A stretch of DNA of 64,000 nt from Aureimonas ureilytica DSM 18598 = NBRC 106430 (GTDB lineage: Bacteria > Pseudomonadota > Alphaproteobacteria > Rhizobiales > Rhizobiaceae). Location of the stretch: the NCBI RefSeq assembly GCF_000382705.1, contig NZ_ARQE01000006.1:62001-126000 (forward strand), written 5' to 3'. Shown piece after piece: positions 55,829 to 64,000 of the stretch. The translations under genes and the position numbers were made by a program. Each line of letters begins with the position of its first letter. Position 1 is the stretch's first letter. The notes beneath the pieces were generated by a model. That model was not told where the DNA came from. It saw nothing but the letters and a program-made list of their open reading frames with translations, and did not search any database.

Positions 55829-56893
55829 TTACTTCAGCTGATCGGCCGTGTAGTAGCCGCTGTCCACCAGCACCTTGACCGCATTGTCCTTGGTGATGAG
55901 GATCGGCTTCAGAAGCTCGGCCGGCACGACCTTGACGCCGTTGTCGTAGGTCTTGGTGTCGTTCACGGCGACTTCCTTGCCGCCCAGCGTCGCGTCGACC
56001 ATGTCGACGGCAGCCTTGGCGAGATCGCGCGTGTCCTTGAATATCGTCGAGGTCTGGTTGCCGGCGAGGATCGCCTTGACCGACGGCAACTCGGCGTCCT
56101 GACCGGTGATCACCGGCATCTTCTTGTCGCCCGTGCCGTAGCCGACGCCCTTCAGCGAAGAGATGATGCCGATGGCGAGCACGTCGTTCGGCGCCAGAAC
56201 CGCGTCCACCTTCTTGTCGGTGTAATTGGCCGACAGGAGGTTGTCCATGCGGGCCTGCGCGGTCGCGGCGTCCCAGCGCAGCGTGCCGACGACGTTCATG
56301 CCGGTCTGGCCCGACGGGATCACGAGCTTGCCCTGGTCGATATAGGGCTGCAGCACGCTCATCGCGCCGTTGTAGAAGAAGAAGGCGTTGTTGTCGTCCG
56401 GCGAGCCGCCGAAGAGCTCGATATTGAAGGGGCCCTTGCCGTCCTTCAGGCCGAGCGCATCGACGATCGACGTCGCCTGGAGCACGCCGACCTGATAATT
56501 GTCGAAGGTCGCGTAATAGCTGACATTGGGCGAATTGCGGATCAGGCGGTCATAGGCGATGACCTTGATGCCGCTGTCGGCCGCCTGCTGGAGAATGTCG
56601 GTCATGGTCGTGCCGTCGACCGGCGCGATCACGAGCACCTTGGCGCCCTTGGTGACCATGTTCTCGATCTGCGACAGCTGCGTGGAGACGTCGTCCTCGG
56701 CATATTGGAGATCGGCGTCGTAGCCCTTCTCCTTCAGGGTCTTCACCATGTTGGCGCCGTCCGCGATCCAGCGCGCGACGGACTTGTCGGGCATCGAGAC
56801 GCCGACCGTGCCCTTGTCCTGTGCCGAAGCCGAACCCGCGAAGGCCATGGCGCCGATCGCCGCAGCGGCCAGCAAGGTCTTCATCATCTTCAT
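55829..56893 (-). CDS. ChvE-type sugar-binding protein, copy 2
   Basis: A 354-residue paralogue of copy 1, roughly three quarters identical by eye and colinear without gaps. A signal peptide (about 1-24) ends SASAQDKG. The ChvE hinge SPYDGLS is APNDVLA here, close to the sugar pocket, and MPTKSSTR is MPDKSVAR, so ligand range may differ. GGGAGGAA precedes the ATG. Its leader of 163 bp before dgoA may carry its own promoter. Confidence 0.9.
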   Translation of the reverse strand: MKMMKTLLAAAAIGAMAFAGSASAQDKGTVGVSMPDKSVARWIADGANMVKTLKEKGYDADLQYAEDDVSTQLSQIENMVTKGAKVLVIAPVDGTTMTDILQQAADSGIKVIAYDRLIRNSPNVSYYATFDNYQVGVLQATSIVDALGLKDGKGPFNIELFGGSPDDNNAFFFYNGAMSVLQPYIDQGKLVIPSGQTGMNVVGTLRWDAATAQARMDNLLSANYTDKKVDAVLAPNDVLAIGIISSLKGVGYGTGDKKMPVITGQDAELPSVKAILAGNQTSTIFKDTRDLAKAAVDMVDATLGGKEVAVNDTKTYDNGVKVVPAELLKPILITKDNAVKVLVDSGYYTADQLK

Positions 56894-57056
56894 GTCATTC
56901 CTCCCGAAAGGACCCAACCGGCCTGCCGGCTCGCGGCTCGACCGACGCCCCCGATTTCGATCTGGCCCGGACAACTCTCCTCAACCCAGGCCTGATTTGT
57001 CTGATGATTAACCCATCGCTCGCACGCGAACAATGGAGTTCTTCCACCCGACTGAT
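56894..57056. promoter_or_regulatory. Leader of chvE-like gene 2
   Basis: 163 bp between dgoA and the second ChvE copy, relatively AT-rich around 56990-57060. It is the longest gap in the operon and may hold a second promoter for the transport genes. No clear operator was identified. Confidence 0.3.
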
Positions 57057-57698
57057 TTATCCTAAACCGAATATGCGGTCGTAGAGCAAGACGGCTGCGT
57101 CGGCTCGCGCACGTATTTCTTGTGCCGTCATCCCTGGCTTGTAGAGCGAGGAGCCGAGGCCGAAGGAGCGCACGCCGACCTTCGAGAAGGCTTCGAAATC
57201 CTTCTCCGAAACGCCGCCGACGACGCCGACTTCGCAATCCTTGGGAAGGACGGCGCGAATGGCCGCAACGCCGGTCGGGCCGAGCACGTTGGCGGGAAAG
57301 AACTTCAACGCCGAAGCGCCGGCGGCGAGCGCCTGGAAGGCCTCGGTGGGCGTGAAGACGCCGGGCATCGTCACCATGCCATGCGCCCCTGCCCGGCCGA
57401 GCACAGCCGGATCGACATTGGGCGAGACGAGCAGGCGACCGCCCGCATCGGCCAGACGATCGACATTCTCGACCGACAGAACGGTGCCGGCCCCGATCCA
57501 ATGATGGCCGGACGCGATTCGAACCGCCGTCTCGATCGAGCGGAAGGCGTCGGGCGAGTTCAAGGGGATCTCGATCGCCTCGAAGCCGGCTTCCATCAGC
57601 TCGGATACGACGGCCTCGGCCTCCTCCGGCTGAATGCCGCGCAGGATGGCGACCAGGGAGCGGCGAAGCTGCGGCCACGGGACTCGATTGGATGACAT
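57057..57698 (-). CDS. dgoA: 2-dehydro-3-deoxy-6-phosphogalactonate aldolase
   Basis: A 213-residue KDPG/KDPGal aldolase. The Schiff-base lysine is in ALKFFPANVLG, and the catalytic-Glu region is AILRGIQPEEAEAV near the N-terminus. GAGTVLSVENVDRL and SPNVDPAVL are family-conserved. It splits KDPGal into pyruvate and glyceraldehyde 3-phosphate. DgoA rather than Eda is favoured because dgoK lies 5 bp upstream. Confidence 0.9.
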   Translation of the reverse strand: MSSNRVPWPQLRRSLVAILRGIQPEEAEAVVSELMEAGFEAIEIPLNSPDAFRSIETAVRIASGHHWIGAGTVLSVENVDRLADAGGRLLVSPNVDPAVLGRAGAHGMVTMPGVFTPTEAFQALAAGASALKFFPANVLGPTGVAAIRAVLPKDCEVGVVGGVSEKDFEAFSKVGVRSFGLGSSLYKPGMTAQEIRARADAAVLLYDRIFGLG

Positions 57699-57703
57699 CG
57701 GAA

Positions 57704-58624
57704 TCAGCTCTCCGCTGAGAAAAGGGACCGCGCGGCCTGGGCGAGACCGTGCCTGACGCAGCTGTCGGCGTCGAGACGGCGGAAGGCACCCATGCCGATC
57801 GCCTCGAAGGCGGCGGCGTAAAGCTCGGCGATCGGACCGGACGCCAGAAGCGCCGCGCCCTTCAGGCTGCCATGGCGCTCGGCCGCGCCGGCAAGTTCGA
57901 GACCCAGAAGAAGGCCCGACAGCCGCGCGGCCTGCGCCTGAGGCTCGGCGCCGTGCAGGAGCCAGCCGGCCCGGATCGAGAACAGGAAATTGGTGGCCAG
58001 CGCCGGCGCCTCGAAGGCCCGCCGCACGCCGTCGAGGAAGTCGGGCGAGGCCGAGACCGCGGCTTCCCCTTCGACGGCCTGACGCAGGATGGAATGCGAG
58101 CGCAGAAGCTGGAACAGCTCGCCCGTCATGAAGGTCGAGAAGGCGTCGATCACGCCATCGGTCAGCGACACCCATTTGGAATGGGTACCGGGCATGCAGA
58201 CGAGACCCGAGCGATAGCCCTCCGCCACGACGCCGAGGAGCTGCGTTTCCTCGCCGCGCATGACGTCCGGCTCCCAGGCCGCGCGCTGCGCGAGGCCGGG
58301 CAGAATGTAGACCGGACGGGCGATGCCCGGCACTTTCGTGGCACGGGCCCCGAGATCACCGAGTTCAAGCGGCGTGTCGAGATAGGCCGCCTCGATCCAT
58401 CCGGCGCGCGAACCCACCATGCCGCAGAGGATCGCGGGCGCGTCCGGCCCGAGACCGAGCGCCGCGAGATGCCCTTCCAGCACGGTTTCGAAGCCGCGCT
58501 CCGCCGCGGTCGTCAGACCGTCCTTGGCACGCGTTTCTCCGAGCACCGTGCCATCCCCGCCGATGGCCCAGGCCCGAAAGGAGGTGGTCCCCCAATCGAC
58601 GGCTGCGTAGGTCGGCGTCGTCAT
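57704..58624 (-). CDS. dgoK: 2-dehydro-3-deoxygalactonokinase
   Basis: A 306-residue kinase of the DgoK family: AAVDWGTTSFRAWAI opens the ATPase fold, and GEETQLLGV, PGTHSKWV and FMTGELFQLL follow. It phosphorylates KDGal to KDPGal. The ATG at 58624 overlaps the lactonase stop (ATGA). Length is normal. Confidence 0.92.
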   Translation of the reverse strand: MTTPTYAAVDWGTTSFRAWAIGGDGTVLGETRAKDGLTTAAERGFETVLEGHLAALGLGPDAPAILCGMVGSRAGWIEAAYLDTPLELGDLGARATKVPGIARPVYILPGLAQRAAWEPDVMRGEETQLLGVVAEGYRSGLVCMPGTHSKWVSLTDGVIDAFSTFMTGELFQLLRSHSILRQAVEGEAAVSASPDFLDGVRRAFEAPALATNFLFSIRAGWLLHGAEPQAQAARLSGLLLGLELAGAAERHGSLKGAALLASGPIAELYAAAFEAIGMGAFRRLDADSCVRHGLAQAARSLFSAES

Positions 58625-59505
58625 GCGCTGATCCGCACGCTCGGCTCGGGAATACCGCGCGCATGGACATCGAGCACCAGGGTCATTCCGGCGTTCGGAT
58701 CGGCCTTCTTCTCGTCTTCGCTCATGCCTTCCCAAGCCGTCGTCACCAGGAGGCGATCGAGATCCGGTCCGATGAAGCTCGGGCAGCTCGGCCGCGTCGC
58801 GGGCACGCGGATGGTCCGCACCCGGTCGCCCTCCGGCGTATAGACGTCAACAGCCGAAGCGCCCCACCGGGCGTTCCAGATCAGGCCCTCTGAATCCACG
58901 ACAGCGCCGTCCAACCCGCCCTCGCCGCCGCGATGGTCGTAGAGAACCGAGGGCTGGCCGATGGGCAGGCCCGTATCGGGATCGAGCGGCACGCGATGGA
59001 ACAGGTTCACCCGGCTGTCGGTGAAATAGCCGGTGCGGCCGTCCGGCGAGAAGCAGATGCCGTTCGGAATGGAAATGTCGGAAAAGAGACGGCGGAGTTC
59101 GCCATCCCGGAACCAGTAGATCGAGCCGGCGCCCTGTTCGGCGGAGCGGCCCATCGTTCCGATCCACAGCGCACCCGCCGGATGGACGCGCCCGTCATTG
59201 GAGCGCGTCACCGAATTGTCGGACTCGAGATGCGTGAGCAGATCGAGCCGCCCGCTGGCCCGGTCGCGAACGAACAGACCATCGGAGCTTGCGATCAGCT
59301 GGCGCTTGTCGTCGATCGGCGCGAGCACGCTTCCCATGAAGGGAAGATCGTGAGCCTGCACCGAACCGTCGCCCAAGCGCGCTTCGAAGAGTTTGCACTC
59401 GACGATATCGAACCACCATGCGGTGTTGGTGCGCCCGTCATAGGACGGGCCCTCCCCCAGATGGCAGCGATGATCCGATAGAATTTCGATCGCAACGTCA
59501 CTCAA
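58621..59505 (-). CDS. SMP-30/gluconolactonase family sugar lactonase
   Basis: A 294-residue six-bladed propeller lactonase with the metal-site segments LGEGPSYDG, PNGICFSPDG and NARWGASAVDVY, plus RPSCPSFIGPDLDRLLVTTA. It should open galactono- or arabino-lactone made by the dehydrogenase. The start is a TTG at 59505 with AGGGGA upstream. It is coupled to dgoK. Confidence 0.88.
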   Translation of the reverse strand: MSDVAIEILSDHRCHLGEGPSYDGRTNTAWWFDIVECKLFEARLGDGSVQAHDLPFMGSVLAPIDDKRQLIASSDGLFVRDRASGRLDLLTHLESDNSVTRSNDGRVHPAGALWIGTMGRSAEQGAGSIYWFRDGELRRLFSDISIPNGICFSPDGRTGYFTDSRVNLFHRVPLDPDTGLPIGQPSVLYDHRGGEGGLDGAVVDSEGLIWNARWGASAVDVYTPEGDRVRTIRVPATRPSCPSFIGPDLDRLLVTTAWEGMSEDEKKADPNAGMTLVLDVHARGIPEPSVRISA

Positions 59506-59539
59506 GCCGCGTTCCCCTTTTCGCTCGCGCCGTCTCTGC

Positions 59540-61372
59540 TCAGTGGTTGTCGCGAGGCACGCCGCGCGTCTGCGCGAGTCGCTGGTATTGGACCGCGTTT
59601 TCGAGAACCGCGCCAGTCTCCATCTGGCCCACCAGCGTGCGCTGGATCTCCTGCCAGGGGGTCTGGTGCTCGGGATACTTGTAGCCGCCCTCGGCCTTCA
59701 GCGCGGCGCGGCGCTCGGCGAGCTCCTCGTCGGAAATGAGGATGTTGGCCGAACCGCGTCCGAGATCGATGCGGACCCGGTCGCCCGTCTTCAGCACCGC
59801 GAGATTGCCGCCCGCCGCCGCTTCCGGCGACGCGTTCAGGATCGAGGGCGAGCCCGACGTGCCGGACTGGCGACCGTCACCGATACAGGCGAGCGAGGTG
59901 ACGCCCTTCTTGATGAGGTAGTCGGGCGCGCGCATGTTCACGACCTCGGCCGCGCCGGGATAGCCGATCGGGCCGGCGCCGCGCATGAAGAGAACCGTGT
60001 TCTCGTCGATGCCGAGCGCGGGATCGTCGATCCGGTGGTGGTAGTCCTCCGGGCCGTCGAACACGACGGCCTTGCCCTCGAAGGCGTTCGGATCGTTCGG
60101 GTTGTTGAGGTATCGCTCGCGGAACTCCGGCGAGATCACCGAGGTCTTCATGATCGCGGAGGAGAAGAGATTGCCCTTCAGGACCAGGAAGCCCGCCTTT
60201 TCCTTCAGCGGCTTGTCGTAGGTCTTGATGACGTTCTCGTCCTCGATGATCGCGCCCCGGCAATTGTCGCCGATCGTGCGACCATTGGCGGTCATCGCGT
60301 TCTCGTGGATCAGACCCTTGGTCATGAGCTGGTTCACGACCGCCGGCACGCCGCCCGCGTGGTAATAGTCCTCGCCGAGATATTCGCCGGCGGGCTGGAG
60401 ATTGACGAGGAGCGGAATTTCCTCGCCGAATTCCTGCCAGTCGTCGATCGACAGTTCGACGCCGATGTGGCGGGCGAGCGCGTTCAGGTGGATCGGCGCG
60501 TTGGTGGAGCCGCCGATCGCCGAGTTGACGCGGATCGCGTTGATGAAGGCTTCGCGCGTCATGATGTCGGAGGGCTTCAGGTCCTCGCGCACCATGTCCA
60601 CGATGCGAAGGCCGGTGCGATAGGCGACCTCCTGGCGGTCGCGATAGGGCGCGGGGATCGCCGCCGAGCCCGGCAACTGCATTCCCAGCGCCTCGGCCAG
60701 CGAGTTCATCGTGGTGGCCGTGCCCATCGTGTTGCAATAGCCGGTGGAGGGCGCCGACGAGGCGACGAGCTTCACGAAGCCCGCATAGTCGATCTCGCCC
60801 TTGGCCATCAGCTCGCGCGCCTTCCAGACGATCGTGCCCGAGCCGGTGCGCTGGCCACGGAACCAGCCGTTCAGCATGGGGCCGACCGACAGGGCGATCG
60901 CGGGAATGTTCACGGTCGCGGCCGCCATGAGGCAGGCGGGCGTGGTCTTGTCGCAGCCGATCGTCAGAACGACGCCGTCGAGCGGGTAGCCGTAGAGCAC
61001 TTCGACGAGGCCGAGATAGGCCAGATTGCGGTCGAGACCGGCGGTCGGGCGCTTGCCGGTTTCCTGGATCGGGTGAACCGGGAACTCGATCGCGATGCCG
61101 CCCGCCTCGCGAATGCCCTCGCGCAGACGGTTGGCGAGTTCGAGATGGTGGCGGTTGCAGGGCGAAAGGTCGGAGCCCGTCTGCGCGATGCCGATGATCG
61201 GGCGGCCCGACTGCAGCTCTTCCTGGCTGAGGCCGAAATTCATGTAGCGCTCCAGATAGAGCGCGGTCATGTCGGCATTGGCCGGATTGTCGAACCAGGC
61301 GCGCGAGCGCAGCTTGGTCTGCGCGCGGCCATGCGGGGCGTTGCCGTTCGGCGTGGTGAGTTCGGTGCTCAT
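59540..61372 (-). CDS. IlvD/Edd-family sugar-acid dehydratase
   Basis: A 610-residue Fe-S dehydratase, colinear with xylonate dehydratase XylD of Caulobacter from memory ([31 protein letters not shown]). Cluster ligands C72, C140 and C213 are present ([22 protein letters not shown]). In this operon its substrate is most likely D-galactonate and L-arabonate rather than dihydroxy-isovalerate. GGGAGAAG precedes the ATG. Confidence 0.9.
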   Translation of the reverse strand: MSTELTTPNGNAPHGRAQTKLRSRAWFDNPANADMTALYLERYMNFGLSQEELQSGRPIIGIAQTGSDLSPCNRHHLELANRLREGIREAGGIAIEFPVHPIQETGKRPTAGLDRNLAYLGLVEVLYGYPLDGVVLTIGCDKTTPACLMAAATVNIPAIALSVGPMLNGWFRGQRTGSGTIVWKARELMAKGEIDYAGFVKLVASSAPSTGYCNTMGTATTMNSLAEALGMQLPGSAAIPAPYRDRQEVAYRTGLRIVDMVREDLKPSDIMTREAFINAIRVNSAIGGSTNAPIHLNALARHIGVELSIDDWQEFGEEIPLLVNLQPAGEYLGEDYYHAGGVPAVVNQLMTKGLIHENAMTANGRTIGDNCRGAIIEDENVIKTYDKPLKEKAGFLVLKGNLFSSAIMKTSVISPEFRERYLNNPNDPNAFEGKAVVFDGPEDYHHRIDDPALGIDENTVLFMRGAGPIGYPGAAEVVNMRAPDYLIKKGVTSLACIGDGRQSGTSGSPSILNASPEAAAGGNLAVLKTGDRVRIDLGRGSANILISDEELAERRAALKAEGGYKYPEHQTPWQEIQRTLVGQMETGAVLENAVQYQRLAQTRGVPRDNH

Positions 61373-61438
61373 GGGCTCTTCTCCCCTTCGGGGTTTTCTA
61401 GCCTGGCCTCCCTCCCGCTGCCGGGCGAGGCCGATCGG

Positions 61439-62503
61439 TCAGATCGTGGAAAACTTGTAGAGCGAGCGGTGGCGATAGGTCGCCCCCGCATCGAGACGCG
61501 CCGAGGGAAAGTCCGGGCGGTTCGGCGTGTCGGGATAGAGTTGCGGCTCCAGGCAGAAGGCGTCGCCCATGCGATAGGCGCGGCCGTTCTTGCCGGCCAC
61601 CGTGCCGTTCAGGAAATTGCCGGAATAGAACTGGAGGCCCGGCTGGTCCGTCCACAGTTCCATCACGCGGCCGCTCTGCGCGTCTTCCACCCGAGCCGCC
61701 AAACGCGGCGCGTCGGCGACACCGCCGTCGAGGCAGTAATTGTGGTCGTAGCCGCGACCGCGCAGGATCTGCGGATGCGTTTCGCGCAGGCGCGCGCCGA
61801 TCAGCTGCGGCTCGCGCAAGTCGAAAGGCGTCCCCGCCACCGGCGTCGGCTCGCCCTCGGGGATCGATCCGGCGTCGATCGGCAGATAGGTCTCGGCCGC
61901 GATCCGAATGCGATGCAACAGGATATCCGTCGGCTCGGCCGCGCCGCCGAGATTGAAGAAGGCGTGGTTGGTGAGGTTCACGATCGTGGCGCGATCGCTT
62001 TCAGCCTCGAACGCGATCTCCAGCTCGCCCGCCCGCAGCCGATAGGTCACGGAGACGTTGAGCGTGCCCGGAAAACCGCCCTCGCCGTCCGGGCTGGTGC
62101 GGGTCAGCGTCACGAACGGATCGGCCGCATCGCCCGTCGCAGCAATGTGCCAGACTTTCTGATCGAAGCCCTCCGCCCCGCCATGCAGGGCGTTGGCGCC
62201 ATCGTTCGGCTCGACATGGTGGCTCGTGCCGTCCAGCTCGAACCGGCCCTTGGCGATCCGGTTGGCATAGCGGCCGATCGTGGCGCCGAAGAAGCCGCGA
62301 TGCTCGATATAGCCGGCCAGATCGTCATGGCCGAGAAGAATGTCGGCGAGCGCGCCCGCGCGATCCGGCACGATGAGCGCCTGGAGCGTCGCGCCGAAGG
62401 TCAGAACCCGCGCTTCGACCCCCTCGGTGCGCAGCGTGACGATCTCAACGGCTTCGCCTGACGGCAGCGTGCCGAACGGGGCGCGGGAAACTCCAGCCGT
62501 CAT
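61439..62503 (-). CDS. galM: Aldose 1-epimerase (mutarotase)
   Basis: A 354-residue GalM-type enzyme interconverting sugar anomers. NDGANALHGGAEGFDQKVW and NLTNHAFFNLGG hold the conserved histidines; the catalytic Glu is expected in the C-terminal GLQFYSGNFLNG region. It supplies the anomer used by the dehydrogenase, whose gene is 3 bp upstream. Confidence 0.92.
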   Translation of the reverse strand: MTAGVSRAPFGTLPSGEAVEIVTLRTEGVEARVLTFGATLQALIVPDRAGALADILLGHDDLAGYIEHRGFFGATIGRYANRIAKGRFELDGTSHHVEPNDGANALHGGAEGFDQKVWHIAATGDAADPFVTLTRTSPDGEGGFPGTLNVSVTYRLRAGELEIAFEAESDRATIVNLTNHAFFNLGGAAEPTDILLHRIRIAAETYLPIDAGSIPEGEPTPVAGTPFDLREPQLIGARLRETHPQILRGRGYDHNYCLDGGVADAPRLAARVEDAQSGRVMELWTDQPGLQFYSGNFLNGTVAGKNGRAYRMGDAFCLEPQLYPDTPNRPDFPSARLDAGATYRHRSLYKFSTI

Positions 62504-62506
62504 GGA

Positions 62507-63436
62507 TCAATCCTCGATGAAGGCTTCGACCGCATGGCGACGGCCGAGCAGGAAAGCGTCCGCGACATGCTGCAGCGGCGACAGATCGACGTCGAGTGCG
62601 CCGGTCCGCGTCAGCTCGACGAAGCGCTTGTAGAGGCCGACATATTCCTCGTCCGCCTGGTCGACCTGAAGCACGTCGTCGATGAACAGCTTCTTGCCGC
62701 CCTCGCGAAGGCTGAGGCGCCCCATATTGGTCTCGACATGGACGTTCCAGGTCTCGCCGCCGGTCTCGCGCCAGTCGAACTCGGCGCGAATCGGCGTGCC
62801 CACCGCGTCCGTGAACTCGAGATCGGCGGCGATCGGCGCGGCACGGTTCTCGGGGAACGAGAGATCGGAGCGCAGGAGGAACATCGGACGCGGCAGGATC
62901 GCGGTGACGATCGACAGCGCGTTGATGCCCGGATCGAACACGCCGAGGCCGCCCGGCTGCCAGATCCAGTCCTGGTTCGGGTGCCACTTGCGCACGTTTT
63001 CCTTCCACTCGACATGAACCGAGCGGATGTCGGCATCGGCGAGGAAGGCGCGCGCCGGCTCGACCGCCGAAGCGTAGCGCGAATGCCAGGTGGCGAAGAG
63101 CGTGACGCCCTTTTCCTTCGCCAGCGAGACGAGCGGCGCGAGCTCGCTCACCGTCGCGCCCGGCGGCTTTTCCAGCATCACATGCTTGCCGGCGCGCAGC
63201 GCGGCTTCGGCCTGCGCGTTGCGCCCCTGCGGCGGGGTGCAGAGCGACACCGCGTCGATCTCGCCGCCGACAGCGGCGAGAAGCGCCTGCACGTCGGGAA
63301 AGGACGGCAGGCCGTCGATCGAGGCGTTGCGGCTGGCGATGGCGGCGAGTTCGACGCCCTCCACCTTCGCGATGGAGGGAACATGCTGGTCGCGGGCGAT
63401 CTTGCCGAGACCCACGATGGCGGTGCGCAAGCTCAT
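62507..63436 (-). CDS. Aldose 1-dehydrogenase (D-galactose/L-arabinose), Gfo/Idh/MocA family
   Basis: A 309-residue NAD(P)-dependent oxidoreductase. The Rossmann start is AIVGLGKIARDQHVP; MLEKPPGATVSEL and FATWHSRYASAVEPARAFL follow, then WKENVRKWHPNQDWIWQPGGLGVFDPGINALSIV in parts, a run closely matching the L-arabinose/D-galactose 1-dehydrogenases of Azospirillum and Pseudomonas as I recall them. It forms the 1,4- or 1,5-lactone, opening the oxidative pathway. Confidence 0.88.
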   Translation of the reverse strand: MSLRTAIVGLGKIARDQHVPSIAKVEGVELAAIASRNASIDGLPSFPDVQALLAAVGGEIDAVSLCTPPQGRNAQAEAALRAGKHVMLEKPPGATVSELAPLVSLAKEKGVTLFATWHSRYASAVEPARAFLADADIRSVHVEWKENVRKWHPNQDWIWQPGGLGVFDPGINALSIVTAILPRPMFLLRSDLSFPENRAAPIAADLEFTDAVGTPIRAEFDWRETGGETWNVHVETNMGRLSLREGGKKLFIDDVLQVDQADEEYVGLYKRFVELTRTGALDVDLSPLQHVADAFLLGRRHAVEAFIED

Positions 63437-63446
63437 TGGGTCGACC

Positions 63447-64000
63447 TCAGAGTGCCTTGACCGAAACCGGCGCGGGCGACGCCGTCGCCAGCGTGTTCAC
63501 GAGCGGCAGGCGGAACGGATGCGCCTCGATCTCGAAGCGGTCGCCGTCCTCGGTCTTCACGCCATGCGTCACCGAGAGCGTCGCCGTGCCGAAGAAATGG
63601 ACGTGCAGGTCGCCCGGCCGACGGAACAGGTCGTACTTGAAATGGTGGTGTTCGAGATTGCGGATCGAATGCGACATGTTCGCCTCGCCCGACAGGAAAG
63701 GCTTGTCGAAGATCACCTCTTCGCCCCGACGGATGCGCGAGGAGCCTTCGACGCTCTCGGGCAGTTCGCCGACCAGAAGCTCCGGCCCGAGCGAAGCCTG
63801 ACGCAGCTTGGAATGGGCAAGCCAAAGATAGTTGCCGCGCTCGGTCACGTGGTCGGAGAACTCGTTGGCGAGGCAGAAACCAAGGCGGAAGGGCGTGCCG
63901 TCGGGGCCGATCAGGTAGATGCCGGCAAGTTCCGGCTCTTCGCCGCCGTCGAGCGCAAAGCTCGGCGATGTCAGCGCTTCGCCGGGGCCCACGAGGCAGG
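63447..64000 (-). CDS. gguC: AraD1/GguC family protein, 5' end beyond the window
   Basis: The C-terminal ~184 residues of a fumarylacetoacetate-hydrolase-fold protein of the AraD1/GguC group: VGPGEALTSPSFALDGGEEPELAG, RLGFCLANEFSDHVTE, SLGPELLVGELPESVEG and HHHFKYDLFRRPGDLHVHFFGT. AraD1 proteins dehydrate 2-keto-3-deoxy-L-arabonate. The open frame continues past 64000, so the start is not seen. It lies 10 bp upstream of the dehydrogenase gene. Confidence 0.85.
   Translation of the reverse strand, partial: CLVGPGEALTSPSFALDGGEEPELAGIYLIGPDGTPFRLGFCLANEFSDHVTERGNYLWLAHSKLRQASLGPELLVGELPESVEGSSRIRRGEEVIFDKPFLSGEANMSHSIRNLEHHHFKYDLFRRPGDLHVHFFGTATLSVTHGVKTEDGDRFEIEAHPFRLPLVNTLATASPAPVSVKAL

Overview
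This window is high-GC (mid-60s percent by eye), densely packed bacterial chromosome. No rRNA, tRNA, CRISPR array, transposase or phage block was seen. The gene content points to an alphaproteobacterium of the order Hyphomicrobiales (Rhizobiales): ChvE/GguA/GguB sugar uptake, thiO-thiS-thiG-thiE behind a TPP riboswitch, an ArsR-methyltransferase protein paired with metF, an HWE histidine kinase, and BetI/BetA/ChoXWV choline genes. An Aurantimonadaceae-like host is a guess.

Layout. 1-23.5 kb is mostly housekeeping: an FAD-linked oxidase, Sua5 (tRNA t6A), a secreted GH25 lysozyme-like protein, an acyltransferase, glyS, a zinc metallopeptidase, a PLP decarboxylase, an amidase, metF with its ArsR-methyltransferase partner, TrmO (which methylates the t6A made with Sua5), MOSC and DedA proteins, a histidine kinase/receiver pair, EttA, an RNase T2 and a lipase-like hydrolase. 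23.5-29 kb holds a GntR/UTRA regulator, the thiOSGE operon with its riboswitch, and a KefB/YbaL-type cation:proton antiporter.

29.2-51.2 kb is one continuous choline-to-glycine block. Choline is imported by ChoX/ChoW/ChoV, oxidised by BetA to betaine aldehyde and by the BetB part of a fused protein to glycine betaine. GbcAB demethylates betaine to dimethylglycine. DgcAB, with a dedicated electron-transfer flavoprotein (etfA/etfB-like), makes sarcosine. SoxBDAG (tetrameric sarcosine oxidase) makes glycine. A GbdR-type AraC regulator sits inside the gbc-dgc operon. The standout is a 701-residue protein joining a complete BetI (TetR) repressor to a complete BetB (betaine aldehyde dehydrogenase) in one frame. 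Between this gene and choX lie three copies of one palindrome pattern (ATTGA-N8-TCAAT or a close variant), a likely regulatory circuit for the fusion.

51.2-64 kb is a minus-strand sugar operon. It encodes GguC/AraD1-like protein (cut by the window end), aldose 1-dehydrogenase, mutarotase, IlvD/Edd dehydratase, lactonase, KDGal kinase (DgoK), KDPGal aldolase (DgoA), two tandem ChvE-type binding proteins, GguA and GguB, and it ends at a strong intrinsic terminator. The genes fit oxidative (De Ley-Doudoroff type) D-galactose breakdown, with AraD1 suggesting that L-arabinose is handled by the same upper enzymes.
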